Positions 44,703-56,288 are shown, counted from the first letter of the stretch. The stretch: DNA of 64,000 nucleotides from Oncomelania hupensis (GCA_036898135.1 CM072511.1:33911639-33975638), one strand, 5' to 3'. A program made the numbers and translations. Notes: generated by a model not told the origin, from the letters alone.

Positions 44703-44901
44703 TTCAAACAATGGTATGTAATTAAAATAAAATAATATGTTTTATTTGTATTTATCCTATCCTATCCTGTAACTCGGAGGTCGTAGGGGCACCACAGATG
44801 CTCGTTTAACCAGCGTACCTCGGAGTTACGGAATAGGATAGGGTAGGATAAATACAAATGAAATATATAATTTCATTTTTATTACATACCATTGTTTGAA
44901 C
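44703..44901. repeat. Foldback built around a LINE 3' end
   Basis: Inverted arms of about 80 bp (44,703-44,781 and 44,817-44,901) share TCAAACAATGGTATGTAAT at the outside and TTTGTATTTATCCTA and GTAACTC-GAGGT inside. The 35-nt loop and inner arms are the 3' tip of the GGATA-tailed LINE; the outer arms are flanking DNA copied in inverted form. Confidence 0.8.
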
Positions 44902-45164
44902 ATACCATTGTTTGTATTTATATATTCCTGTTATTATGTTACTTGTTCCCATACATTTGTCCAGTTGGTTATTGCATGACTGTTTATATTACACATGCGT
45001 TTCATGAAGAGTGGAACTTTAAGGAGTGTGGAACTGTGTGCCTGTATCAGAGTATGAAATGATCAGCATTTAAAATAGTTTCTTCTGTGTTCAAGAAGAA
45101 TGCCTTGATTCTAGTTGTTCGTATTGTTTTCTCTAAATCGGATGATGTCTCATATAGTAATTTA

Positions 45165-45245
45165 TAATTCAATTCAGTTCAATTCAACAAATCTTTATTA
45201 CCTTTCACAAGGAACTATGACAAGCACTTGATCACTAAAATAAAC
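45165..45245 (-). repeat. Retroelement 3' end with TTGAA-type tail
   Basis: On the minus strand GTAATAAAGATTTGTTGAAT is followed by repeated TTGAA units. It resembles the end at 5,700-5,790, so both probably come from related LINEs. Confidence 0.45.
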
Positions 45246-45817
45246 AAAATAAAAATAAAAATAAAATACAAGTAAAAAATTAAAGATAGTATAATATTTG
45301 TTTAAAATCTCTATATCATGTAGGATACGATTATATATGCACACACACATACACGCTAATAATTTATATAGTAACTTATGTAATAGAATGTAAAACTAAA
45401 TCTCACAGACTCTAATGTGCATTAGAGAACCTGAATAAATTTGCAATGTGTGAGCGCATGCGTGTGGTATAAACTGTTTATCTGTCTATGCAAAACTATA
45501 ACATGTTTAATTACTTGGAACCTATTTTTTCTATCATCAACCAAACCTGGTACAATGGTAGGATGGCGTTTACAATATATATACAGTGAATGAATTGCCT
45601 CACCTCACCTCATAAACTTTATACATGTATGATGCATACATGAGTGAATGTAGGAGCCTTGGACTTTTCTTGAATCAATCTCAAGGTCCATAAATGATTA
45701 GCTCATCTCAATGTGAACTTGTAGAACTTTACCAAGTCAAGGAATCATACCTTGTAAATAACTTAGAAGGGATGAACTAACGAATTAAGATCTGCAGTTA
45801 GTGGGCTTATGATATGT

Positions 45818-45854
45818 CCTATCCTATCCTATCCCATAATTTCCAAGTCGTTGG
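45818..45854 (-). mobile_element. LINE tip (GGATA family), left half, split by element 2
   Basis: Tail TATCCTATCCTATCC and the LINE 3' end up to TCGTTGG. The other half, GTTGGGGCACCACAGAT onwards, lies at 53,192-53,216. Element 2 inserted at GTTGG. Confidence 0.75.
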
Positions 45855-47468
45855 TGTCACAAAGAAAGGGGTTGGGGGAATGGAGGGTAAGCTCTTAATC
45901 TCTAGCGCTGTATTACCTCCTTTGTTAGGCTAATGGTGCGATGACATTCAAGAGAATTAAGGCTAGGGCTACTAACTAATTGAGAGACACTCAAAGGGTA
46001 GACGAGGAGGAAGGTACACTACACTAGTTGAGAAATTCGAACAAAGGCCAGTCTGGTTAAATGCAATTTCTAACTGTGAAGTTTATTTAAATCGAACTGG
46101 GTCGTGGATATTAAGTAATGCTAATAGTGAGTCACGGGGGGTAGCGTCTATATCAGTAGGGAGTAGCTCGGAGATATTCTGGGTGGTCGAGTTCTGGGGT
46201 ACTAGTGCTACTGTGGACTGATATCGTCATAGGGCAAGAGTGTATCTGGCTGGTTTCTGGCCAGATGATCTTCGAGTGGTGATGCTCGTGGGTCAATCAC
46301 TTAGCTGGCTATCGGAGGGCGGCGGTTGATCCAAGATAGTCTGGGTGTCACTTGACCAGGCTTTAGCGTGGGTTCAGTGGCGATGCGGGTCAGTCGGTCA
46401 CGCGGTGACGCAATGACCACGAGTGCTTGTCTTGTGGGAGGTACAGGAGTAGAATCCAGCTTTCGTTGCTAGCTGTCTAGGAAATGGCGAAGTTCAGAGT
46501 AACGCTTCTCGTTGACTCCCTGGGTTGTCAGGGGCCTGCAGCGGGTCAGCGACTTGGAGATGATACAGGGCCGGGGTAATTCGCCCGGTACAGGAGCCGT
46601 CTGTAACGCAATACAGACTCTGTATCAGCGGGGGGATAGGTGTAGCCTGGGTTCAGCGCCTGTTGCGCGAGTTTGCCCATTCCGATTTCAAATTGGCTGA
46701 CCGGTCAAGGTTGATCCGGCGCATATACCAACAGTCAAACAAGGCAACTAGGTTTATGGGGCCAATGTGGTGCTTACTGGCAGCCGCTTAATACATGATA
46801 CCTTCGGCGCATTGAGATGGGGGTAGTGGCAACAGGGGCAAATATTTATTGGGAGCAAGGGGGGAAGCAAATGGAGTGGGTACAGGACAGAGGGGTTGTA
46901 AGCAAGGGTTGTACTGGGGACTTTAATCTATGTGGAGGGGCAGCATGGCATGGGATATTTACACATGGGGCTAACATGGAGCATACAAGTATAAATTCAA
47001 ACATGTCATGGGTCGTATACAAGGTAGAAAATATGTGCAAGGAATAAATACAAGTCACAGCAACACATCAAGGCAAAACTATAAACATGAACATACATAT
47101 CGACAGGACGTATGAACAGGTTGGGCGAACGACGGGTGATGGGTCTACTACATGACAAAGAGTAAGTTTCCTCTCTTACCTTGACTGAGACGGGTGGAAG
47201 CACACGAGTACTGCCGTAGCTCAGAGGTCGCCCGGTGATGGAGACGTGTCTTCGGACAAGTTGTGGCTTCAAGGCTGGAGGTTTTTCGACTGACTCCGAG
47301 TCTAGCTGTGTTTCAGGCTTTAACAGGGGTTCCCCGAGGGGCGGGGCTTAAGCGAGTTGGCGAGCGAGCCTGTTAGGGATGACTGGTTGTGTGGAGATAG
47401 TCGCTGGCTGTGTGTGTGATGACTGTTGGCAGCCTAGCTCAAGAGGTTCGATTGTACGCCTCGTCACA
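45855..47468 (-). repeat. Element 2, 3' LTR (left)
   Basis: 1,614 bp; on the minus strand it runs from TGTGACGAGGCG to CTTTGTGACA. Compared with the right copy it lacks two short 4-bp insertions (near 46,850 and 47,150). Confidence 0.95.
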
Positions 47469-50400
47469 GAGGCCCCCCCAAGGAAAAAGGCGAGGTCGTA
47501 GGCCTCGATTGAGACGCGGCCAATCAGCTCTGAGGTCGGCAGCCGGGTGAGACGATGGTTGGAGATGATCCGGGTGATGCGGGGCGATGCGGGGTTCCTG
47601 GTAGTCTATGGCGGATGCCCAAGGCTGGGGTCCGCGGAGCTGCCGGGTCTCGGCTACGGTTAGCGGGCGGCGGCGGGTATGAAGGCTGGGGCGTCGGCCC
47701 TCAGTGGGGACTCGACGGAGTCTGTTGCGGGGTGGCGGCTGACGAAGTCCGGCGCGGGGGCGGTGTTTTCCGCGGGGCTTGCGTGGCGGCGTTCTATCGG
47801 AGACGTGGTGAGAACGGGGTGGAGCGATGACTCCGGCTGTTGGCGGAGCCTCTTCTTCTGTCCTTACTACCTGCTGCTGGGATAGCGGGACGGGGTATGG
47901 TTTCTGTCGGACGGGAGTGGGGTCCGTCAGGGTTAGTTGGACTTCCTCTAGGTCCGTCCTCCCAGGAATGTCGGTGAGGACTTCCCTGTATTCTGCTACG
48001 AAGGCGCGTAGTTGGCGTTGCTGGCCGGCGGGGAGTGAGGGGTCCAGAGATACGTCCCGGAAGGATTCCTTCCCTTTTAGCGGAAATTCGGCGACGCCGG
48101 TCTCTGTACCGTCTACTTCGACGGCCAGCGCGACCGTGAGTAGCGAGTGGGAGTCTGGGGCGATTGCGGGTTGCTCCAGGTACCGCTTGAGCGAGTTGAT
48201 GTGGTGGGTCCTGGGCTTTCCGCCTACCTCGATGCGATAAGTGGTGCATGAGAGCTTCTCCAGCACCGGGTAGGGTCCCTGCCAAGCTATGTCTAGCTTG
48301 TTCGTGCCGCTGGGGAGAAGCAGTAGAACCTGGTCTCCTACCTGTAGTTCTCGGTCCCGGGCGCGGCGGTTATGATAGCGGGCTTGTCTCTCTCTCGCCT
48401 TCTTCAGGTTGGCGGAGGCGGCTTTCCATGTGGCCTTGAGAGTCTCCTGGAGCTTGGTGACGTATTTCGTGGCGTCGACCGGTGCCTCGTCCAGTTTGGC
48501 GTCGGTCCAGCTACGTCGTAAGGCGGCTAGAGGTCCGGAGAGGGGTCTCCCAAAAAGCAACGTGGTAGGCGTGTATCCGGTGGAGGTGTGCGGGGTCTCT
48601 CGATACGCGAAGAGTGCTGACGGGACGTAGGTGTCCCACGCTTCGGGCTGTTCGTCGGCGATCTTGCGGATAATCGAGATGAGAGTCCCGTTCAGGCGCT
48701 CGACCTGTCCGTTGCTAGCGGGGTGGTAGGGTGGAGTACGGATATGACGAATGCGAAGTAGTTGGAAAACTTCCTGCATGAGTTTTCCGGTGAACTGGGA
48801 CCCGTTGTCGGTCAAGATGTTGTCCGGGAATCCGACTCGTGTGAATATGGTGACGAGCGCGTCGGCGACTCGGGCGGCGTCAATCTTCGGTAGTGGTACG
48901 GCCTCACACCACATAGAGCAAGCGTCGACAAGGGTAAGCAGATACTGGTTCCGCTTCTTGGTCCGCGGAAGGGGTCCTACTATGTCGACTGCCACTCGTT
49001 GGAAGGGTGTCCCGACGACTACGGTGGGGCTGATAGTGACCGGTACGGTGTGATGGCGGGGCGAGTATCGTTGGCACTGGCGACAGGACTTGACGTAGCG
49101 CTTCACGTCTTCGGTCATCCCGGGCCAGTGGTACTGAGCGCTGATGCGTAGAGTGGTGGCTCCTATGCCCATATGTCCACTTAGGGGCATGCTATGGCCA
49201 AGTTCCAGGACTTGGGGGCGAAGAGACGCAGGTACGACGAGTTGCGAATGGTCGTCCTTCTGACGGAAAAGCAGTCCGTCCTCGACGAAAAAGTCTCCGG
49301 ACTTGGGTGGAGTGCGTGCGGCGGGAAGTTTTCCGTAGCACTTGCGGAGGGTGACGTCGTCTTCTTGGGCCTTCCGGATCTGTTCCGGCATCTGGTTGGG
49401 GATCGGGGGTGGTGTCGCGGCTGTTTTCGCCTGGGCGCGCGTCTGGACGGCGGCCATCGACTCCACAGGCTGGGGCGGCATACCCAAGAATACGTAGCGG
49501 CATCCTAGGATCAAGTCATATAGGGGCTGGTCCATCACGGCAGCTTGAATGGTTCCCGTGACGTATCGGCTGGTGACTTGGATCCGGGCTATAGGGAGCG
49601 TGGTGCTGGGCTGAGACGCGTCGGCCAACTTCAGGGTGATAGTTTCGCCGGTCAGGTCTTGCTCCCTGATGAGCGAGCGGCGGACGACGGCGTCGAAGGT
49701 GAGTCCAGTGTCGTATAGACAGTGGGCTGGGCGATCGTTGACGGTCACTTGCTCGGTGACGGCCGGTCGATCTGTGGGAGTGACGACGGGGGTTACCGGG
49801 TTCCCGTCGGGAGTAACTTGGCGTAGGGCCAATACGGTGCCTTGTTTGCGACGCTGGTCGCTGATGCGGCGAAAACATTTCTCTCGGGTGTGTCCTCGGC
49901 GCTGGCAGTAGCCGCAGTAGAGCTCTGTGCTCCGCTTCCCAGGCTCTGCTCCGGGGTTTGGGCGTCCTTTAGGCGGGAGTGGATGGTGGTTCGCTGGCGG
50001 GACTGGCCGGCGAGGCTGGTGGCGGGTATCTGGTGACGAGGGTGCGGGGGGATCCCGGCGAGGCTGTCTGTCGTCGGGGTGGGCGGTAAGGTAGCGGTCC
50101 GCGACGATGATAAGGTCCTCTAGTCGGGCGGCTCCCTGTTCGGCGGCGAAAGTCCGAAGTTCCGCTGGCATTGTCCCTCGGAGTTGCTCGGCTAGCATCA
50201 ATTCGAGCAGTCCGTCGTACGTTTTTGGTTCGTCCGTTTGCTCTATCCATTTGTCCCGTAGAGTAGCTAGCCGGTCGGCGAATTGCGTAAACTTCTCCCC
50301 TTTCTCTCTCCGGGAGTTCCGGAAATTCTTGCGGTAGTGCTCACCTGAGAGCTCAAATCCATGCAGTAGAGCTTTCTTGAGGGCGGGGTAGTCGCCCTCC

Positions 50401-51188
50401 TCGGAAGTCGGCGTCTTGGCCAGGATTTCATAGGCCTTCCCCTTAAGGCCATGACTAAGCTTGCGATACCAGTACTGGGGGTCAAGGCCGTTTTCTCCCG
50501 CGACTCTCTCGAATCGGGCAAGATAAACTTCAATCGATTCGTCCCGTTCGACGAATGGGTCCAGGGGGAAGTTCATCCCCGGAATCGGCGGGGGGATTGC
50601 GGATAATCCGGCGCTGGCGGCGAAGCTGGGGGCGATGAGCGAGAAGTCTTCGCTCACGGGCGATGCGATGCCTAGATCGCGGCGATCGCGCTCAAGCTGG
50701 AGGAGTGCTTGGCGCCGTTCGAGCTCCTTGTCCTTCCTCTTCTCCTCAAGTGCCGCGACCCTCTCGTCCTCCTCCTTCCTCCGTGCGGCGGCCCTCTCCT
50801 CCTCTGCTATCCTCTCCTTCGCCTCCTCTCTTCTCCGCTCGGCGGCTCTCTCCTCCTGGGCTACCCTCTCTTTCTCCCCTTCCCTCCTCCGTTCGGCGGC
50901 TCTCTCCTCCTCCGCTATCTTCCGAGCGGCGGCTCTTTCCTCCGCGGCGAGGCGCTCTTTTTCCTCCTCCTTCTTCCGGGCGGCGGCCCGTTCTTCCGCG
51001 GCGAGGCGCTCCTTCTCCTCCTCTTTCTTTGCCTCTCGCTCTTTGGCCCTCTCTTCCCTCTTCAACTTTTCCTCGGCCACGTCCGCATCTACGTTAGCCA
51101 GGACGTAGTCCTTGAGTTCGGTGCCGGCGAGCCCTAGGCTCTCGCCAATACTCTTGTACTTAAGCGCAAGCTCTCCCCGGTCGGCCAT
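47439..51188 (-). CDS. gag-pol: Element 2 Gag-protease-integrase polyprotein with broken RT
   Basis: 1,249 residues in one frame from MADRGELALKYKSIGESLGL; the last codons enter the LTR. Order: charged coiled coil (about 40-175); capsid-like region (about 210-375, EVYLARFERVAGENGLDPQY); CX2CX4HX4C knuckle at 425 (CGYCQRRGHTREKC); protease LYDTGLTFDAV near 493 and LILGCRYVF; VQTRAQ linker; integrase HHCC (SGHMG to CRQCQRY); DD35E core D735, D794, E830 ([24 protein letters not shown]); GPY module ([17 protein letters not shown]); then the RT N-terminus with VLTDIPGRTDL. After GVIAPPRSHH the reading is nonsense in this frame. Gag and pol are fused here, unlike in element 1. Confidence 0.9.
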   Translation of the reverse strand: MADRGELALKYKSIGESLGLAGTELKDYVLANVDADVAEEKLKREERAKEREAKKEEEKERLAAEERAAARKKEEEKERLAAEERAAARKIAEEERAAERRREGEKERVAQEERAAERRREEAKERIAEEERAAARRKEEDERVAALEEKRKDKELERRQALLQLERDRRDLGIASPVSEDFSLIAPSFAASAGLSAIPPPIPGMNFPLDPFVERDESIEVYLARFERVAGENGLDPQYWYRKLSHGLKGKAYEILAKTPTSEEGDYPALKKALLHGFELSGEHYRKNFRNSRREKGEKFTQFADRLATLRDKWIEQTDEPKTYDGLLELMLAEQLRGTMPAELRTFAAEQGAARLEDLIIVADRYLTAHPDDRQPRRDPPAPSSPDTRHQPRRPVPPANHHPLPPKGRPNPGAEPGKRSTELYCGYCQRRGHTREKCFRRISDQRRKQGTVLALRQVTPDGNPVTPVVTPTDRPAVTEQVTVNDRPAHCLYDTGLTFDAVVRRSLIREQDLTGETITLKLADASQPSTTLPIARIQVTSRYVTGTIQAAVMDQPLYDLILGCRYVFLGMPPQPVESMAAVQTRAQAKTAATPPPIPNQMPEQIRKAQEDDVTLRKCYGKLPAARTPPKSGDFFVEDGLLFRQKDDHSQLVVPASLRPQVLELGHSMPLSGHMGIGATTLRISAQYHWPGMTEDVKRYVKSCRQCQRYSPRHHTVPVTISPTVVVGTPFQRVAVDIVGPLPRTKKRNQYLLTLVDACSMWCEAVPLPKIDAARVADALVTIFTRVGFPDNILTDNGSQFTGKLMQEVFQLLRIRHIRTPPYHPASNGQVERLNGTLISIIRKIADEQPEAWDTYVPSALFAYRETPHTSTGYTPTTLLFGRPLSGPLAALRRSWTDAKLDEAPVDATKYVTKLQETLKATWKAASANLKKARERQARYHNRRARDRELQVGDQVLLLLPSGTNKLDIAWQGPYPVLEKLSCTTYRIEVGGKPRTHHINSLKRYLEQPAIAPDSHSLLTVALAVEVDGTETGVAEFPLKGKESFRDVSLDPSLPAGQQRQLRAFVAEYREVLTDIPGRTDLEEVQLTLTDPTPVRQKPYPVPLSQQQVVRTEEEAPPTAGVIAPPRSHHVSDRTPPRKPRGKHRPRAGLRQPPPRNRLRRVPTEGRRPSLHTRRRPLTVAETRQLRGPQPWASAIDYQEPRIAPHHPDHLQPSSHPAADLRADWPRLNRGLRPRLFPWGGLCDEAYNRTS
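47469..47480 (-). other. Element 2 polypurine tract
   Basis: TGGGGGGGCCTC on the minus strand, immediately before the 3' LTR. Confidence 0.65.
47640..47830 (-). pseudogene. Element 2 deletion scar: RT start joined to RNase H end
   Basis: On the minus strand the sequence after GVIAPP (near 47,825) shifts frame. Another frame reads PAPDFVSRHPATDSVESPL and stops soon after. That resembles the usual RNase H terminal word ADFLSRHP. Roughly 1.3 kb of RT and RNase H coding sequence (estimated from element 1) must be missing between the two. Confidence 0.6.
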
Positions 51189-51546
51189 GGTAAGGGAGGT
51201 GACTTACCCTGAAAAGTCCTAACCGGAATGAGGGGCGCACACAAGGGGGTACACTGACGGAAAACAACAAGGGGGTGGGCAGAATGAGCTACGATGAAAC
51301 TGCACAGGGGCGAATACAACACAACACAACCACAAAGACAAAATGCGATCAATCAAAATTCAAAAATGAATGCAAGAAAAAACCCTTTTCGAGACACCAC
51401 CATTCGGAAAAGCCAGTAAGGGACCTATGGGGCTATGCTATCTACTACCTAGGCTTAGAGGGCTGGGTCCTATCTATACTGGGCTGGGGTGGAATTTAAG
51501 CTAAGTCCTTAGTCTCGTCAAGTTGGGATGGGAACCTAAGTCTTTA

Positions 51547-51564
51547 GTCTCGTCGGGGTCGCCA
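51547..51564 (-). other. Element 2 primer binding site
   Basis: TGGCGACCCCGACGAGAC on the minus strand, seven bases inside the 5' LTR. The TGG start fits a tRNA 3' CCA. I could not assign the tRNA; it is not the leucine type used by element 1. Confidence 0.6.
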
Positions 51565-51571
51565 AAGTTAA

Positions 51572-53191
51572 TGTCACAAAGAAAGGGGTTGGGGGAATGG
51601 AGGGTAAGCTCTTAATCTCTAGCGCTGTATTACCTCCTTTGTTATGCTAATGGTGCGATGACATTCAAGAGAATTAAGGCTAGGGCTTCTAACTAATTGA
51701 GAGACACTCAAAGGGTAGACGAGGAGGAAGGTACACTACACTAGTTGAGAAATTCGAACAAAGGCCAGTCTGGTTAAATGCAATTTCTAACTGTGAAGTT
51801 TATTTAAATCGAACTGGGTCGTGGATATTAAGTAATGCTAATAGTGAGTCACGGGGGTAGCGTCTATATCAGTAGGGAGTAGCTCGGAGATATTCTGGGT
51901 GGTCGAGTTCTGGGGTACTAGTGCTACTGTGGACTGATATCGTCATAGGGCAAGAGTGTATCTGGCTGGTTTCTGGCCAGATGATCTTCGAGTGGTGATG
52001 CTCGTGGGTCAATCACTTAGCTGGCTATCGGAGGGCGGCGGTTGATCCAAGATAGTCTGGGTGGTCACTTGACCAGGCTTTAGCGTGGGTTCAGTGGCGA
52101 TGCGGGTCAGTCGGTCACGCGGTGACGCAATGACCACGAGTGCTTGTCTTGTGGGAGGTACAGGAGTAGAATCCAGCTTTCGTTGCTAGCTGTCTAGGAA
52201 ATGGCGAAGTTCAGAGTAACGCTTCTCGTTGACTCCCTGGGTTGTCAGGGGCCTGCAGCGGGTCAGCGACTTGGAGATGATACAGGGCCGGGGTAATTCG
52301 CCCGGTACAGGAGCCGTCTGTAACGCAATACAGACTCTGTATCAGCGGGGGATAGGTGTAGCCTGGGTTCAGCGCCTGTTGCGCGAGTTTGCCCATTCCG
52401 ATTTCAAATTGGCTGACCGGTCAAGGTTGATCCGGCGCATATACCAACAGTCAAACAAGGCAACTAGGTTTATGGGGCCAATGTGGTGCTTACTGGCAGC
52501 CGCTTAATACATGATACCTTCGGCGCATTGAGATGGGGATAGTGGCAACAGGGGCAAATATTTATACATTGGGAGCAAGGGGGGAAGCAAATGGAGTGGG
52601 TACAGGACAGAGGGGTTGTAAGCAAGGGTTGTACTGGGGACTTTAATCTATGTGGAGGGGCAGCATGGCATGGGATATTTACACATGGGGCTAACATGGA
52701 GCATACAAGTATAAATTCAAACATGTCATGGGTCGTATACAAGGTAGAAAATATGTGCAAGGAATAAATACAAGTCACAGCAACACATCAAGGCAAAACT
52801 ATAAACATGAACATACATATCGACAGGACGTATGAACAGGTTGGGCGAACGACGGGTGATGGGTCTACTATGTACATGACAAAGAGTAAGTTTCCTCTCT
52901 TACCTTGACTGAGACGGGTGGAAGCACACGAGTACTGCCGTAGCTCAGAGGTCGCCCGGTGATGGAGACGTGTCTTCGGACAAGTTGTGGCTTCAAGGCT
53001 GGAGGTTTTTCGACTGACTCCGAGTCTAGCTGTGTTTCAGGCTTTAACAGGGGTTCCCCGAGGGGCGGGGCTTAAGCGAGTTGGCGAGCGAGCCTGTTAG
53101 GGATGACTGGTTGTGTGGAGATAGTCGCTGGCTGTGTGTGTGATGACTGTTGGCAGCCTAGCTCAGAGGTTCGATTGTACGCCTCGTCACA
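51572..53191 (-). repeat. Element 2, 5' LTR (right)
   Basis: 1,620 bp, the partner of 45,855-47,468, ending at the target duplication GTTGG. Confidence 0.95.
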
Positions 53192-53216
53192 GTTGGGGCA
53201 CCACAGATTGTTTAAC
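53192..53216 (-). mobile_element. LINE tip (GGATA family), right half
   Basis: GTTGGGGCACCACAGATTG continues the LINE end interrupted at 45,854; compare the intact tip near 44,782-44,812. Confidence 0.65.
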
Positions 53217-54160
53217 CACAAGAATGTCACAAATTAAATGTACATATTAGCACAACTGTGCATGTTACATTTATTGATTTTTGCTTCATCTACTGAAACA
53301 ACTAGAAGAGAAGCATTAAAATAAAAGAGATAATTAGAATCATCAAAATAAAAGTGATTATCAAAATGAAGAGGGTGTATTACTATTAGGGATGATGTTA
53401 ACCAGAAGAGGGATCAGTTGAAGAAAATGTGGTTGAGAACAATTTCAAGCTTACAAAAAGAATTGTCACAAATTATTAAAACAAATAGTGAAATACACAC
53501 ACACACACACACCCACGCACAAACGCACCCACCCACACACACCCTCACACACACCAAAAATAAAGAAGCAAACGAAAGCACTGTAAAGACATTGTACATA
53601 ATTCCACTGCTTTTGATGACTTAGCAATCAACAGTGTGATCATTTATGCCAAGATGCCAAGGATGAGCAAGCTCATCAATGTGACCTTTTTTGCTCTGTA
53701 GTTAAATGGTCACCAACACAAATACAAATCGTTTGGAAGGCTCAGCCTGAGAACATTAGCTAAATTTAACATTCATAATTTTGGCATGACAACCGCTTTC
53801 ATTGGTAAGTGGGTGCCCAAAACCTGAGCACACCCCCCCCCCTCCCCCCACAAAGCTGATCTATGTGTCAAACAATGACTTTGATGAAAGGGATGCAAAA
53901 TCGCACACGGGTACACTGATACATAAACTGATAAATTATAAAATATAAGCAAAGATGCCCTCTCCTTCCCCCTCCCATTCTAATATAGACTTAAATTCAA
54001 AATATGAAAATAAAATAAATAAAATAAAATAAATAATGTATTTTAAAAAAAATTCTTACAAATAGCATATATTTGTGTACAAAATTAAAATACCTTTAAA
54101 AAAGTGTTACCCAATATATACAAACATTTTTGTTTGTAAAATTTTATGATTAGGACTGGG
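53217..54160. other. Non-coding stretch with a CA run
   Basis: A CA-rich run lies at 53,494-53,555 and a C-rich run near 53,830. No exon or known repeat. Confidence 0.4.
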
Positions 54161-54164
54161 AGCC

Positions 54165-54450
54165 ACATTAATAATAATAAATAATAACGGATTTTTATAT
54201 AGCGGGTACTCCAGCCTATGACCAGACTCACCATGCTTTACATAGTCATTACATATAAATACATGCACTCGATAAAACATCACTTTTGCTACAATACACC
54301 AAAGATGGAACAGTAAAGGTACAGGCTATTTACAACTATGTACATAATTACAAAAAAAGACCGAAATAGACTATTTACAAATATGTGCACAAATGACAAA
54401 AAAGACAGACATTAGCCTGGCAAATAGTTGTAACTCAGTACAATTCCCGG
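54165..54450 (-). mobile_element. LINE 3' untranslated end (same family as 61 kb)
   Basis: Reverse complement of the 3' part of the LINE at 61,080-61,377. Shared words include GGTGAGTCTGGTCATAGGCT, GGAGTACCCGCTATATAAAA and a TTA tail. Confidence 0.8.
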
Positions 54451-55237
54451 AACCTTTATCAGCGAAAAGGTTAATCGTCTGTGTTCGAGTTTTTTTCTTT
54501 CAGTAAATTGCGAGTGCCTACGGTAAAGGCTAAAGATAGGCAAAGAACGTACTGCTAGCTATATATATAATATAGTGCGTGTGTACGGATGGTAACTGCC
54601 CAAGGGAGACAACAACTAGGATCAACAAAAATATCCACAACTCTGAATCCTATTTATGTTCTAAATGCCAAAATAAATGGGTTACAAATTAGAGAGGTTA
54701 TACTATAAATAGCAGTGGACCTATAATCTGTTGATGATTTCACTGACCTCAACGACTGTATGAAACGAAACTGTATTGCAGGTCTCGTAAAATTGCAGGA
54801 TCTGCTAATTTCGGTCGCTGCGAAATTTGATAAAGAAAAACAGTCACAAAACGAAGTTTTCACTCAATTTTAAGCCTGCTGATTCCAACTTTCATTGAGA
54901 TCACGACAAAATGCATTCTGTTCCCCTCTGTCACAGCAGCCTAACTCCAACAGACACAAAACTTCGTCTTTCGACCTCACACTTTCGATGTCTCGTGTTG
55001 TTGTGTGTCCTTGACCCGGATGTTATGAGAAGGGGGCGCAATCATATGACTGCTCGTTCTCTATGGAAATAAACAGCAAACTTTTTGAATTTCTTCCTTC
55101 AGCAATATCCAGGATCCACTTTTCCTCCCTTCTTCTTTCAGAGATCATCTTCTTCATTTAAACTACTTGGATTCAAACATGTTTTCGTTTTATTTATTTA
55201 TACTATAGTTAATTAATTAATTATTTGCTGCTGCTGC
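54451..55237. other. Non-coding stretch, nothing recognised
   Basis: No convincing frame. Sequence around 54,900-55,050 is less AT-rich but shows no exon structure. Confidence 0.35.
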
Positions 55238-55240
55238 TGC

Positions 55241-55332
<92 letters not shown>
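55238..55332. repeat. TTA microsatellite
   Basis: More than 90 bp of pure TTA after four CTG units. It could be an expanded LINE tail. Confidence 0.97.
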
Positions 55333-55335
<3 letters not shown>

Positions 55336-55589
55336 TAATTTACAAATTAATTAATTTACTAATTAATGTTGAATTATAAGAATCACTGTCCGTACCACTG
55401 ATCTAAAAGATTTAGTTCAGTGGTCCGTACCAATAAGCTCAGGCTCTCCAACTGCTGGACAATACATAATTATGTTCAGTAAGGAAACCTGTCCATATAA
55501 AGGAGGAGGAGGAAGAAGAAAAAGAAGAATTAGAAGGAATAATTATTTTTGTACTAGTGAGTCTATTATTCATCTTTACATTGGAGAAA

Positions 55590-55613
55590 ACACACACACA
55601 CACACACCCACAC

Positions 55614-55661
<48 letters not shown>

Positions 55662-55692
55662 AACCCACACACGCGCGCGCGCACACACACAA
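55590..55692. repeat. CA microsatellite with CG patch
   Basis: CA repeat with CCCA interruptions and a short CGCGCG patch. Confidence 0.95.
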
Positions 55693-56288
55693 CCCATTTT
55701 CTTTTGTTTTTAGATTAGTATTTAAAAATAAGTGGTTCTGCATTCCAGGGTACACAGGTTGCTGTTTAAAATGTAGACAGAGAGACAGCTGTTGTCTGCG
55801 AGTTGCATTTGGACGATTTTGCCTTGGCTTCTAAAAGTATCTTAATTTATTATGTTATTTTTATGTTTTTGGAAAAAAAAATTAGGGTTGGTGCAAAATG
55901 TACAGGGTCGGTCAGGTGACCATAAACGAACATTTTTTTTCTTTGGCCTAAGCGCTGCACATAGGAATTTAAAAAAGTACAATGCACATATGAATAAGCT
56001 TCATGGGACTGGTCGTTTGAAGGGGTGGGCTTGGTTACATGAGCATGCAATGCACTGAAATTAATCGTAATGTACTGCCAGGGTACAAAGGCATCCTCTC
56101 CCTCTAACTTTGGTGAAGCATGTTTGAGTAATGCACAAAAATATTTTATTTTAATTTAGTATTTATGTTAGGCAACGTATTTTTAAATGTCATACCTTTA
56201 TTTAAAAATAATATTAGACATGATATTTATTGCAATGTACTTACACTTACAGCCGACGCTGTTGTCAAATGTCGTCTGCAAAGTTATA

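Larger units (their letters stand above)
45855..53191 (-). mobile_element. Element 2: Gypsy LTR retrotransposon, integrase-first, RT/RNase H core deleted
   Basis: 7,337 bp, flanked by GTTGG on both sides (45,850-45,854 and 53,192-53,196). The LTRs, about 1.61-1.62 kb, differ by about three substitutions and several small indels, so insertion was recent. The internal 4.1 kb holds one long gag-protease-integrase frame. Sequence normally coding reverse transcriptase and RNase H is missing: the frame passes from the RT N-terminus straight to a remnant like the RNase H end. It cannot copy itself alone but could be moved by a relative. Confidence 0.95.

Noticed and set aside
50635..51137. Long plus-strand frames opposite the element 2 gag
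   Set aside because: Antisense shadows of the Arg/Glu-rich coiled-coil codons.
45855..53191. Endogenous retrovirus with an envelope gene
   Set aside because: No envelope frame follows pol in either LTR element; both are plain Gypsy retrotransposons.
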